Source: Flavisolibacter longurius
GTDB lineage: Bacteria > Bacteroidota > Bacteroidia > Chitinophagales > Chitinophagaceae
NCBI GenBank assembly: GCA_014163555.1
Contig: JACJGO010000012.1
Span: forward strand, 91,152-155,151
Length of the DNA: 64,000 bases
Direction: 5' to 3'
Part shown: piece after piece, positions 27,518 to 36,135 of the stretch
Layout of the letters: each line of letters opens with the position of its first letter
Numbering within the stretch: position 1 is the stretch's first letter
Made by a program: the position numbers and the translations under genes
Notes under the pieces: generated by a model
What the model was told of the DNA's origin: nothing
Databases searched by the model: none
The model's input: the letters and a program-made list of their open reading frames with translations, nothing else

Positions 27518-28789
27518 CTAGGTTAAACGGGTTTCCGACAAGCTTTTTTCCGCTTCGGGTTCAGTTACAATTTTCTTTTTTTCATCACGGAAGAAAAGCA
27601 TAAACAGCAGGAACACGGCAAACGCAATGGCTGCTGGTATCAGCCAAACCATCTTATAGTTCAAACTTCCGTCATCCATTTTATACGCATCGGAAATGAC
27701 GCCTGCGGCCGCATAGCCCAACAACATTCCCACGCCGTAGGTGGCCAATGTGATCAAACCCTGGGCAGCACTTTTATAGCTTTCCCCGGCTTTGGTATTG
27801 GTATAAATCTGTCCGGAGACGAAAAAGAAATCGTAACAAATGCCATGCAACGCAATGCCCATGAGGAGCATAAACGTAACGTTGGGATTGTAGCCATAAG
27901 CAAACAGCACATACCGCAGGCCCCAGGCTGCCATGCCAACAAGGATGGTTTTTTTAAAACCAAAGCGGGTGAAGAAAACCGGCAGCAGCAGCAGGAACAA
28001 CACTTCGGAAATCTGTCCGATGGTCATTTTCCCGGTTGGATTATCTACACCAATGTTGGTTAAAAACGGGTGCGCTGTGGAATAATAAAAGGCCAGCGGA
28101 ATACAGATCAGGATCGAAGAAATAAAGAACACGGCAAAGTTCCGGTCCTTTAAAAGTTTGAGGGCATCCAGGCCTATGATTTCATTAAAAGAAACTTTGC
28201 CACCGCCACGGTTTTTTGGTGGCGTTTTAGGCAGCGTAAAACTATACACACCCAATACAAGCGAAGCAATGCTGGCCATCAAAAACGTGTTTCGCAACAG
28301 GCCGTTGTTGGCGTTTTCGGTGCTGTCCCAATGAAAGAAATAACTAATCAGCAATCCGGCTGCAATCCAGCCAATGGTGCCCCAAACACGAATGCCCGAA
28401 AAATCTTTTTCGGGGTTGTTCATCTGGTTAAACGAAACAGAGTTGACCAGGGCCAGTGTTGGCATGAACAGGATCATGTACACCAGCACATAAGGATAAA
28501 ACACACCAATGTCGGAAGCATTGTACATCTGGTACATTAAAACAGCGCCGGCCAGGTGTAAAGCACCCAAAATCCGTTCGGCATTAATGTAACGGTCGGC
28601 AATCAAGCCAATAATAAACGGTGCGATAATGGCGCCCCAGGATTGCGTGGAAAATACATTTCCGCTCTGCACGCCGGTGGCTTGCAGGTTTTTATCCAGG
28701 TACGTACCCAGGGTTACAAACCAGGCGCCCCAGATAAAGAAATTCAAAAACATCATTAACGACAACTGCACACGTGTAGTGGCTCTCAT
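27518..28789 (-). CDS. MFS permease of the nucleoside:H+ symporter family
   Basis: The 423-residue protein has about twelve membrane segments and opens with RVQLSLMMFLNFFIWGAWFVTLGTYL, typical of the NupG/XapB branch. The loop IADRYINAER fits the MFS A-motif region. In Bacteroidota, members of this branch are often found with Gfo/Idh and isomerase genes and probably carry sugars or cyclitols, not only nucleosides. It is the first gene of the minus operon and presumably imports the product of the periplasmic steps. Confidence 0.83.
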   Translation of the reverse strand: MRATTRVQLSLMMFLNFFIWGAWFVTLGTYLDKNLQATGVQSGNVFSTQSWGAIIAPFIIGLIADRYINAERILGALHLAGAVLMYQMYNASDIGVFYPYVLVYMILFMPTLALVNSVSFNQMNNPEKDFSGIRVWGTIGWIAAGLLISYFFHWDSTENANNGLLRNTFLMASIASLVLGVYSFTLPKTPPKNRGGGKVSFNEIIGLDALKLLKDRNFAVFFISSILICIPLAFYYSTAHPFLTNIGVDNPTGKMTIGQISEVLFLLLLPVFFTRFGFKKTILVGMAAWGLRYVLFAYGYNPNVTFMLLMGIALHGICYDFFFVSGQIYTNTKAGESYKSAAQGLITLATYGVGMLLGYAAAGVISDAYKMDDGSLNYKMVWLIPAAIAFAVFLLFMLFFRDEKKKIVTEPEAEKSLSETRLT

Positions 28790-29091
28790 GAACGAAGGGG
28801 TTTACGGGTGAAAAAGGATGGTAGCGCCTTGTATAGCAAGTGGGTCGTAAGCATGAATAGATTCTCTATGAAACAACAAACAAGTGGTTTTAAATGTACA
28901 GCTTTTTGAAACGGTGAAAATTTTTTTTTCGGACAAGAAATACACATCGAAAAAATTTTTCCTCTATGAAAAACAGCATTGCAACCAATATTGGTCTTAA
29001 ATTTATTCGCTTTTCAAACAGGCGAAAACGCACAACTGCAACCGCGATTGCTTAACATCATCAAAAACCTTTTTACTAACCTTTAGCAACT
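28790..29091. promoter_or_regulatory. divergent promoter region of the sugar-oxidation operons
   Basis: This 302-base spacer separates the two divergent operons and has no credible gene. It contains a perfect 12-base palindrome at 28984-28995 (ACCAATATTGGT), a possible operator. It also has an A/T-rich near-inverted pair around 28917-28970 and a GCGAA/TTCGC pair near 29007-29026. No exact TAnnTTTG was found. Confidence 0.5.
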
Positions 29092-30246
29092 ATGCGAAAA
29101 TTAAGAATGGGCATGATTGGCGGCGGACCCGGAGCCTTTATCGGCGCCGTGCACCGCACGGCCGCTACAATGGATGGATTGATAGAACTGGTGTGTGGCG
29201 CTTTCAGTTCCAGTCCCGAAAAATCAAAAAGCATGGCTTCCGAACTGGCCCTGCCGGAAGAAAGAGTGTATGGTACCTGGGAAGAAATGATCGAAAAAGA
29301 AAAAAGCCTTCCTGCCGGTCAGCGCATGGAGATCGTCAGCATTGTTACACCCAACCATGTGCATTTTGCTCCCGCCAAAGCCGCCATGGAAGCTGGCTTT
29401 GATGTGGTGATGGACAAGCCCATGACCTTTGATCTTGCCGAAGCCAAAGAATTGCAGAAAGTGGTAGAGGCCACCGGTCGCCTGTTTTGCCTGACGCATA
29501 CCTACACGGGTTATCCCATGGTAAAAGAAGCCAGGGAACAGGTGCGCAACGGCCGGATTGGAAAGGTGCGTAAAATTTTTGTTACTTATCCGCAGGGATG
29601 GCTGTCGCATTTTAAAGAAGGCACCGGTGATAAACAGGCTACCTGGCGTACCGACCCGGCCCGTAGTGGTGCTGCCGGCGCTATGGGTGATATCGGCACA
29701 CATGCATTTAATCTTACCGAATACGTAACGGGCCTGCAGGTAACAGCGCTGTGCGCCCAATTGAATATTGTGGTGGAAGGACGTAAGCTCGACGACGATG
29801 GCGCCGTGCTGCTACAATATAATAATGGGGCAACCGGTGTGCTGATGGCATCGCAGATCATGGCCGGTGAAGAAAACAATCTTACTATTAAAGTATATGG
29901 TGAAAACGGTGGCCTGATGTGGCGCCATGCCGATGCAAACAGTCTTGACCTGCGCCTGCTGGACCAGCCCTATCAAACCCTGCGTGCCGGTAACGATTAT
30001 TTAAGCCTGATTGCACGGCACAATACCCGTACTCCCTGGGGCCATCCGGAAGGATTCTTTGAAGCCTTTGCCAACCATTACCGCAATTTTGCGCTGTGTG
30101 TAACAGCCCGCAACGAAGGCAAACAACCGGCGCCGGAATGGACGGATTTTCCGGGCATAGAAGACGGTGTGCGGGGCATGGCCTTTATTGAAAATGTGCT
30201 GCGCTCAGGGCAATCAGAGCAAAAATGGACAGCGTTTACAATTTAA
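29092..30246 (+). CDS. cytosolic Gfo/Idh/MocA family oxidoreductase
   Basis: This 384-residue protein lacks a signal peptide. The Rossmann start is MGMIGGGPGAFIG (residues 6-18) and the family lysine is K109 in VVMDKPMTFD. A GDIGTHAFN segment fits the C-terminal half. It probably converts the imported keto-sugar or cyclitol in the cytosol with NAD(H). It is first in the plus-strand operon opposite the MFS gene. It is not a close copy of the exported homologue at 23200-24738. Confidence 0.86.
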   Translation: MRKLRMGMIGGGPGAFIGAVHRTAATMDGLIELVCGAFSSSPEKSKSMASELALPEERVYGTWEEMIEKEKSLPAGQRMEIVSIVTPNHVHFAPAKAAMEAGFDVVMDKPMTFDLAEAKELQKVVEATGRLFCLTHTYTGYPMVKEAREQVRNGRIGKVRKIFVTYPQGWLSHFKEGTGDKQATWRTDPARSGAAGAMGDIGTHAFNLTEYVTGLQVTALCAQLNIVVEGRKLDDDGAVLLQYNNGATGVLMASQIMAGEENNLTIKVYGENGGLMWRHADANSLDLRLLDQPYQTLRAGNDYLSLIARHNTRTPWGHPEGFFEAFANHYRNFALCVTARNEGKQPAPEWTDFPGIEDGVRGMAFIENVLRSGQSEQKWTAFTI

Positions 30247-30253
30247 TGGTCAT

Positions 30254-30447
30254 ATATGCGGAAGTGCAGATGTGCGGATAATTGAATACATCCGGAACCA
30301 TTGGTGAGTGTACGTTCTTTTTAATTTTATTTTTTGGTTGCCGGCATTGGAATACAGATTAGGCTTCTGTTGCGTCGCACACGTGTACGTTCGGGAATGC
30401 TGATGAGCAAAAGAAAACTTTATCTGCATATTTGCACTTCTGCATAT
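30254..30447. repeat. 28-base inverted arms built from 8-base units
   Basis: Arms 30254-30281 and 30420-30447 match at 24 of 28 positions, and all four differences become G:U pairs in the plus-strand RNA. Each arm is made of 8-base units (for example ATATGCGG, AAGTGCAG, ATGTGCGG). Between them, GTGTACGTTC occurs twice in direct orientation (30308-30317 and 30383-30392). Confidence 0.75.
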
Positions 30448-30480
30448 CCGCGTTTCAATTAACCAGTATATTCACACAGT

Positions 30481-31536
30481 ATGAAGACAATAAAAGGACC
30501 TGGAATTTTTTTAGCGCAATTCTTAGGTGACAAGACACCCTTCAACGATATGCGGTCCATTTGCCAGTGGGCAAAAGACCTGGGTTATAAAGGTGTGCAG
30601 ATTCCTACCTGGGACCCGCGCTGCATTGACCTGCAAAAAGCCGCCGAAAGCAAAACCTATGCAGATGAACTGAAAGGGATGCTGGCAGAAATAGGACTGG
30701 AGATAACGGAACTGTCCACACACCTGCAGGGACAATTGATTGCCGTTCACCCGGCATACAACGACCTGTTTGATGCCTTTGCGCCCAAAGAAGTACATGG
30801 CAATCCGGCTGCACGAACCGAATGGGCCGTGCAGCAATTAAACTGGGCGGCAAAAGCCTCGCAGAACTTAGGCCTGACGGCACATGCCACATTCAGTGGG
30901 GCCTTGCTTTGGCCAACGGTATATCCCTGGCCGCAGCGTCCGGCCGGTTTGGTAGAAACCGGTTTCAAAGAACTGGCCCGTCGCTGGATGCCCATCCTGA
31001 ATGTGTTTGACGAAAGTGGTGTGGATGTTTGTTACGAAGTGCATCCTGGTGAAGACCTGCACGATGGCATCAGCTACGAAATGTTTTTAAAAGAAGCGGG
31101 CAATCATCCCCGTGCCTGTTTGCTTTACGATCCTTCACACTTTGTGCTGCAAGGCCTGGATTATTTAGCCTACATTGATTTTTACCACGAACGCATCAAA
31201 GCGTTTCATGTTAAAGACGCTGAATTTAATCCTACCGGAAAGCAAGGTGTGTATGGCGGTTATCAGGGCTGGGTTGACCGTGCCGGACGTTTCCGTTCAC
31301 CTGGTGACGGACAGGTTGATTTCAAAGGCATCTTCACCAAACTGACGCAATACGGCTATGACAGTTGGGCGGTGATGGAGTGGGAATGTGCCATTAAATC
31401 GCCGGAGCAGGGTGCCCGGGAAGGCGCACCGTTTATCCAGCGTCACATTATCCAAGCAACCGAAAAAACATTTGATGATTTTGCAGGCGTTGCCGCGGAT
31501 GAAGCGTTCAATAAAAAAATCTTAGGAATTTCGTAA
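30481..31536 (+). CDS. sugar phosphate isomerase/epimerase-like TIM barrel, cytosolic
   Basis: The 351-residue protein has no export signal. Likely metal-binding segments are CYEVHPGEDLHDG, LLYDPSHFVLQ, KAFHVKDAEF and WAVMEWECAIK, as in AP-endonuclease-2-type barrels. It lies 234 bases after the cytosolic Gfo/Idh gene, with a large inverted repeat between. Together with that gene it probably forms the cytosolic arm of keto-sugar breakdown. The exact substrate is unknown. Confidence 0.86.
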   Translation: MKTIKGPGIFLAQFLGDKTPFNDMRSICQWAKDLGYKGVQIPTWDPRCIDLQKAAESKTYADELKGMLAEIGLEITELSTHLQGQLIAVHPAYNDLFDAFAPKEVHGNPAARTEWAVQQLNWAAKASQNLGLTAHATFSGALLWPTVYPWPQRPAGLVETGFKELARRWMPILNVFDESGVDVCYEVHPGEDLHDGISYEMFLKEAGNHPRACLLYDPSHFVLQGLDYLAYIDFYHERIKAFHVKDAEFNPTGKQGVYGGYQGWVDRAGRFRSPGDGQVDFKGIFTKLTQYGYDSWAVMEWECAIKSPEQGAREGAPFIQRHIIQATEKTFDDFAGVAADEAFNKKILGIS

Positions 31537-31556
31537 AAAACAAAAGTACATTCAAT

Positions 31557-31955
31557 ATGAAAAAGACAATTCTTGTACTGGGTATTGTACTGGCTATGAT
31601 TGGCTGCGGCAGCAATGAAGAAAAAGCAGCCGGAGGCACAGATAGCGGCACTACGGAGAAAAAAGCGTCAACCGATGTATCGCAGCATCCTGATTATAAA
31701 AAAGGTTTAGCCCTGATTGGCCAGAGCGATTGCCTTGGCTGTCATAAAGTGTCAGAAAAACTGAACGGTCCTTCTTACCAGGATGTGGCCGATAAGTATG
31801 CCGGACAACCGGGCATTGAAGACTCGCTGGCCAATAAAATCATCAAAGGCGGCTCCGGCGTTTGGGGCGAAGTGATGATGACGCCCCACCCTAACCTTTC
31901 ACACGAAGATGCGGTTGCGATGGTGAAATACATTTTACTTTTAAAACAACAATAA
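31557..31955 (+). CDS. monohaem c-type cytochrome lipoprotein
   Basis: The 132-residue protein has a lipoprotein signal (lipobox IGC, C17) and a single haem site CLGCH (residues 59-63). A methionine in VMMTPHP (M107 or M108) is the likely distal ligand. It should sit in the periplasm on a membrane and pass electrons from the GMC dehydrogenase to the respiratory chain. It overlaps the following gene by one base at the TAATG junction, so the two are translationally coupled. Confidence 0.9.
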   Translation: MKKTILVLGIVLAMIGCGSNEEKAAGGTDSGTTEKKASTDVSQHPDYKKGLALIGQSDCLGCHKVSEKLNGPSYQDVADKYAGQPGIEDSLANKIIKGGSGVWGEVMMTPHPNLSHEDAVAMVKYILLLKQQ

Positions 31956-32680
31956 TGCGCACCCTGTTTGTATACATGGCAGCTTCGGTGCTGCTGTCCT
32001 GCTCCACGCAAAATAGATCAACCATGCAAACGAGCGAAAACAACAACGCAGCCGCTGATGGCTGGATCTCACTTTTTGATGGGAAAACTACCAATGGCTG
32101 GCACACCTATAACAAGACCGGAATCGGCAGCGCCTGGAAAGTAGAAGACGGAACCTTGCACCTGGATGCTGCCGCTAAAAAAGCGCCGCAATCGGCAACC
32201 GGTGGCGATATTGTTACTGACCAGGAATTTGAAGATTTTCACCTGAAGCTGGAATGGAAGCTCTCGCCCAAAGGCAATAGCGGGGTAATCTTTTATTCGA
32301 AAGAAGATCCGCAGTACGGCGCGATGTGGCATACTGGCCCGGAAATGCAGATCCTTGACAACGATGGTCATGCTGATGCGAAAATCCATAAGCACCGTGC
32401 CGGTGACCTGTACGACCTGATAGAGTCGAAGCAAAATACAAAGCCGGTTGGAGAGTGGAACCTGGCAGAAATTGTTTCCAAAGGGGGCAAGCTTCAGTTC
32501 TTCCTCAACGGGGAAAAAACGCTGGAGACAACCATGTGGGACGATAACTGGCGGAACATGATTGCCGGCAGTAAGTTCAAAGACATGAAAGCGTTTGGCA
32601 CCATTAAAAAAGGGAAAATCGGTTTGCAGGACCACGGCGACGATGTATGGTTCCGCAACATCATGATCAAACCATTGTAA
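31955..32680 (+). CDS. DUF1080 lipoprotein (3-keto-disaccharide hydrolase family)
   Basis: The 241-residue protein has a lipoprotein signal (LLSC, C16), followed by the DUF1080 start DGWISLFDGKTTNGWHTY. Other family marks are GDIVTDQEFEDFHLKLEWKL, GNSGVIFYSKED and the end IGLQDHGDDVWFRNIMIKPL. The fold is a concanavalin-like jelly roll. This family is now linked to cleavage of 3-keto-glycosides after C3 oxidation. Coupling to the cytochrome gene supports a joint role with the GMC dehydrogenase. It ends the plus operon. Confidence 0.88.
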   Translation: MRTLFVYMAASVLLSCSTQNRSTMQTSENNNAAADGWISLFDGKTTNGWHTYNKTGIGSAWKVEDGTLHLDAAAKKAPQSATGGDIVTDQEFEDFHLKLEWKLSPKGNSGVIFYSKEDPQYGAMWHTGPEMQILDNDGHADAKIHKHRAGDLYDLIESKQNTKPVGEWNLAEIVSKGGKLQFFLNGEKTLETTMWDDNWRNMIAGSKFKDMKAFGTIKKGKIGLQDHGDDVWFRNIMIKPL

Positions 32681-32707
32681 ATACACTCGATCACCTCATA
32701 AAAAAAG

Positions 32708-32733
32708 CAGCACATCAACGTGCTGTTTTTTTT
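32708..32733. terminator. bidirectional terminator between DUF1080 and DUF983 genes
   Basis: A 6-bp stem (32708-32713 with 32720-32725) is preceded by A and followed by eight T, so it could work for both converging genes. Confidence 0.85.
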
Positions 32734-32783
32734 TAAGAGTATGCAATGAACCTAACCAATAATCAATAATTAAATTCTTCTCA

Positions 32784-33242
32784 CTACCAGTTATTCTTCT
32801 GCTCTTCATTCGTCCGTTCCGGTTCAACCGGCGCAATGTGTTCCCAATCGGGTTCGTAGGGTACAAAAAAAGAAAGCCAGAGACTGCGGGAAAACCGCAT
32901 CAGCCAGGGCTGCAGAAGTAGCAGGAGAACAGAGTTGGCTGTGATCCAGATAAGAAAACGGTTATCCTTAAACGAAAATCCAATGGTGAGGAACCAGATG
33001 AGCAAACTAACCAGCGTGATAACAATGCCCAGGAGATAGCTTACGTATCCCGTACCATAATAAAAACCCACTTCAATATCAGTTGCCTGTCCGCAAACAG
33101 GGCAACGGTCATACATCTCCAGGTTTTTTTTCAGGCACAGACTCAGAGGATGACGGAACAGTTTTCCTTCACGGCACCGGGGGCACCAGCAGCCAAAGAT
33201 GGTAGCCAGGTAACTTCTTCGTGGTTTTTCGGTAGCCGGCAT
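32784..33242 (-). CDS. DUF983 membrane protein with zinc-ribbon cysteines
   Basis: Start is ATG 33242, overlapping the murF stop by one base (TGATG). This fits the family start PATEKPRRSYLATIFGC better than the longer in-frame form. The 152-residue protein has two CxxC pairs (CPRCREGKLF and CPVCGQ) and then two membrane segments. DUF983 proteins are common in Bacteroidota and Alphaproteobacteria; the function is unknown. Coupling to murF suggests a link to the cell envelope. Confidence 0.82.
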   Translation of the reverse strand: MPATEKPRRSYLATIFGCWCPRCREGKLFRHPLSLCLKKNLEMYDRCPVCGQATDIEVGFYYGTGYVSYLLGIVITLVSLLIWFLTIGFSFKDNRFLIWITANSVLLLLLQPWLMRFSRSLWLSFFVPYEPDWEHIAPVEPERTNEEQKNNW

Positions 33243-34522
33243 CAGATGTAGTTCAGCACTTTTTCCATTTGCATGCTTCGTGATCCTTTTATTAGAAGGT
33301 AGGCGTCGGCTACGCCAGATTCTCTTAGCCATTCACCGGCGCTTTCCGGCGTGGAAAAAGAATGGTAGGGATGATCCGTTTTTAAAAAATCGCCGCCGAC
33401 CAACAATACCTGTTGCCAGGGGTGACGGGAGATTTCGCCGACAATGGCCTTGTGTTCATCAAGACTTTCATCGCCCAGTTCGGCCATTGCACCCAGCACC
33501 AAAATTTTGTTTTTGCTTTCGGTCCGGGCAAAGTTTTCAATGGCCGCCTTCATGCTGCTGGGATTGGCATTGTAGGCATCCAGGATAATCTTGTTGGTAC
33601 CTTTTTCCACCAACTGCGAACGGCTGTTGGAAGGAATATAATTTTCAAGAGCCATTTTTATGTTTTCTTCCGTCACGCCAAAGAAGCTGCCCACTGCAAC
33701 CGAAGCCAGCACATTGGGTAAATTATAGCTGCCTACCAGTTGCGTTTTGACCTTGCCGCTGATTCCCTGCTTGAAGGTTACTTCTAAAAACGGGTCGCTC
33801 TGCGAAACGGTACCACTCACTTTTGCATTGCCGGTGCCATAGGAGATCACCTCCTGAATGCCCTGGCTCATTTGGTGGAGATAATCATAATCGGCCATGA
33901 TAAAAGCGGTGCCGTTATGGCTACGCAAAAAGTCAAACAGCTCACCTTTGCCTTTGCGTACGCCTTCTTCGCCGCCAAACCCTTCCAGGTGTGCCTTCCC
34001 GCAATTGGTAATAAGGCCATGCGTGGGCAAGGCAATTCTGCAATAGGATTCTATTTCTTTTTGGTGATTGGCACCCATTTCAATCACCGCCATTTCTGCG
34101 TCGCTTTTGATCTTCAACAGCGTCAGGGGCACGCCAATGTGGTTATTGAGATTGCCTTCTGTGGTGTAGGTTTTATACGTGGTGGAAAGAACCGCATGGA
34201 TCAATTCCTTGGTGGTTGTTTTCCCGTTGCTGCCCGTAATAGCCAGGAAAGGTATAGTGAACTGTTGCCGGTGATAGAGAGCCAGGTCCTGTAACGTTTG
34301 CAGCACATCATCAACCAGTATCGTACGGTCCGATACGTGATACTGCGCTTCATCCACAATGGCATAAGCCGCACCTTTTTCCAGCGCCTGCGCAGCGAAC
34401 GTGTTTCCGTTAAAACTGGGGCCTTGCAGCGCAAAATACAGGTCGCCATTTTTCAGCTTGCGGGTGTCGGTTTGTACCAAAGGATATTGTTGGTAGATCT
34501 GGTACAGTTCTTCCATTTTCAT
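33242..34522 (-). CDS. murF: UDP-N-acetylmuramoyl-tripeptide--D-alanyl-D-alanine ligase
   Basis: The enzyme adds D-Ala-D-Ala to the peptidoglycan precursor in the cytosol. Start ATG 34522 is supported by a TAnnTTTG promoter word just upstream and gives 426 residues. The ATP-binding loop is TGSNGKTT at residues 96-103. NLNNHIGVPLTLL, EMGANHQKEI, GKAHLEGFGG, KGKGELF and DAYNANPSS are standard Mur ligase motifs. A second, diverged MurF domain is fused to alanine racemase at 43772-46207, so this stand-alone copy is the more canonical one. Confidence 0.92.
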   Translation of the reverse strand: MKMEELYQIYQQYPLVQTDTRKLKNGDLYFALQGPSFNGNTFAAQALEKGAAYAIVDEAQYHVSDRTILVDDVLQTLQDLALYHRQQFTIPFLAITGSNGKTTTKELIHAVLSTTYKTYTTEGNLNNHIGVPLTLLKIKSDAEMAVIEMGANHQKEIESYCRIALPTHGLITNCGKAHLEGFGGEEGVRKGKGELFDFLRSHNGTAFIMADYDYLHQMSQGIQEVISYGTGNAKVSGTVSQSDPFLEVTFKQGISGKVKTQLVGSYNLPNVLASVAVGSFFGVTEENIKMALENYIPSNSRSQLVEKGTNKIILDAYNANPSSMKAAIENFARTESKNKILVLGAMAELGDESLDEHKAIVGEISRHPWQQVLLVGGDFLKTDHPYHSFSTPESAGEWLRESGVADAYLLIKGSRSMQMEKVLNYI

Positions 34523-34526
34523 GGCG

Positions 34527-34534
34527 CAAAAGTA
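34527..34534 (-). promoter_or_regulatory. -7 element of murF
   Basis: TACTTTTG on the minus strand is an exact TAnnTTTG word ending five bases before the murF ATG at 34522. It implies a very short or absent 5' leader. Confidence 0.5.
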
Positions 34535-34610
34535 GGAAGGGAAGCGCCGATTTACGAAAAAACGGAAAGTATCGTTGTAAGATGGATCAAGCTGGGTCAA
34601 TGATTAACAT

Positions 34611-34636
34611 TCTGTACCCACCATTCACTATTCAGG
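34611..34636. repeat. short 7-base periodic tract before murF/after the AI-2E gene
   Basis: The spacer carries CTGTACC, CACCATT, CACTATT in series. It is a short example of the periodic tracts seen elsewhere in the window, with no clear inverted partner. Confidence 0.35.
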
Positions 34637-35735
34637 TTTTCTTTTTCACCAGCTTGGTGATTTTTTCAATGACGTTGGAATTGCCTTTTTTGTTGTCGCC
34701 GATGAGCTGACCAAATGGTTTCAGCGGCTCAATATGGTCGCATACAATTTTGATAATACCCAAAAGGGGCAGGGCCAGTATCATGCCGCCTATGCCCCAA
34801 AGCAGTTCGCCGCCAACTAATCCTACAATGGTGAATACCGGGTTGATACTGATCTCCCGGCCCACCACCAGGGGCTCCAGCAAATAGGTTTGCACAAACT
34901 GCACGATGCCATAGGTTACAATGATGCCGATCAGCAGGGATGAGTCGCCACCCTGTGCCAGCGACATCAGCAAGGTAAATGAGACGCCAATCAGGTTGCC
35001 TACAAAAGGCACAATCTCCAGCAACCCGCAAAGAATGGCGAAAAAGATGGCATTGTCCACACCGGCAATGGAAAATCCAATGCTGTACATGATCCAAAGT
35101 CCAACGATCATGATGGCAAGGCCTGTGAGGTATTTCTGTGCTACCATCCGCACATCGTGCATGATCTCCTGTGCGTTTTGCTGGTCTTTGCGTGGCGAAA
35201 GCTGCAGAATAAATTTTTGAAACTTTGTACGGAAAAGCAGAAAGAGAAAAATGTACACCATCACCACGATAAAGTTGGTGAGAAAGCTACCAAACGAAGA
35301 AAAGAATCCGGTGATCATAGAGGATCCTTGCCCCGAGGAAGATTGTTGCTGCTGCTGGATCATCTGCTGTTGCTGTTGTTCCGGGATGCCGATTGTTTTG
35401 GTGATAAATTCTTTCAACTGCGTTATTCTCTGTGTGATGTTCTGCTTTATCTGCGGTGCTTTTTCCGATAGATCCGAAAATTGCCAGGAGAAAACCGCCA
35501 CAATGATGGACACAACAATCAGCAATAGTGCCACCGTTAGCAGCGTGGCCAGCGGCTTGTTCATCTTTTTTTCCAGCCGGGCGCAGAGTGGCAAAACCAG
35601 CATAGCCAGCAGCGAGGCAATCAGGAAAGGCACCAGGAAGGGTTTTCCATAATACAGCAGCACAAACACCAGAAGAACGAGCAGGAGAATTTTTATGGAT
35701 TTATCCAGCAGGGGTGTGTTCATGTGTTCAGGCAT
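34632..35735 (-). CDS. AI-2E family transporter
   Basis: The 367-residue membrane protein has about eight segments and ends in the family pattern GIVTYGIVQFVQTYLLEPLVVGREISINPVFTIVGLVGGELLWGIGGMILALPLLGI (read in parts). AI-2E proteins export autoinducer-2 or act as ion/H+ exchangers; the substrate here is not known. A glutamine-rich stretch (Q120-Q131) sits in the large loop before the core domain, which is unusual. An ATG four codons in (35723) is an alternative start. A basic tail KKKT ends the protein. Confidence 0.85.
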   Translation of the reverse strand: MPEHMNTPLLDKSIKILLLVLLVFVLLYYGKPFLVPFLIASLLAMLVLPLCARLEKKMNKPLATLLTVALLLIVVSIIVAVFSWQFSDLSEKAPQIKQNITQRITQLKEFITKTIGIPEQQQQQMIQQQQQSSSGQGSSMITGFFSSFGSFLTNFIVVMVYIFLFLLFRTKFQKFILQLSPRKDQQNAQEIMHDVRMVAQKYLTGLAIMIVGLWIMYSIGFSIAGVDNAIFFAILCGLLEIVPFVGNLIGVSFTLLMSLAQGGDSSLLIGIIVTYGIVQFVQTYLLEPLVVGREISINPVFTIVGLVGGELLWGIGGMILALPLLGIIKIVCDHIEPLKPFGQLIGDNKKGNSNVIEKITKLVKKKT

Positions 35736-35795
35736 TAAATTTCCATACCAGCAGGCCGATTTGGTATATTGTGTGTTGAAGAATAAATAAAAGTT

Positions 35796-36092
35796 ATGGC
35801 AAGTTTTGGCGAAATCATCAATTCCGGCAAACCTGTATTGGTTGATTTTTTTGCAGAATGGTGTGGTCCGTGTAAAACCATGGCGCCCATTCTAAAGCAG
35901 GCAAAAGATGCGCTGGGCGAATCGGCAACCGTGCTAAAAATTGATGTAGACAAAAATCCGGCAGTGGCGCAGCAGTTCCGCATCCAGGGTGTGCCTACGA
36001 TCATCCTTTTTAAAGACGGGCAAGTAAAATGGCGACAGTCCGGCGTAATACCGGCCCAGCAACTGGTGCAGGTGGTGAACCAGTTTTCATAA
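35796..36092 (+). CDS. trxA: thioredoxin
   Basis: This 98-residue cytosolic protein is a compact thioredoxin with the redox site WCGPC and the cis-proline segment GVPTIILF. It reduces protein disulfides. The family usually has about 105 residues, so the first strand is slightly short. It is a single gene between the divergent AI-2E gene and the convergent lycopene cyclase gene. Confidence 0.92.
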   Translation: MASFGEIINSGKPVLVDFFAEWCGPCKTMAPILKQAKDALGESATVLKIDVDKNPAVAQQFRIQGVPTIILFKDGQVKWRQSGVIPAQQLVQVVNQFS

Positions 36093-36135
36093 AAGTGAAT
36101 GGAACCGGCGGCTACCTAAACGGGTTTACTATGTA

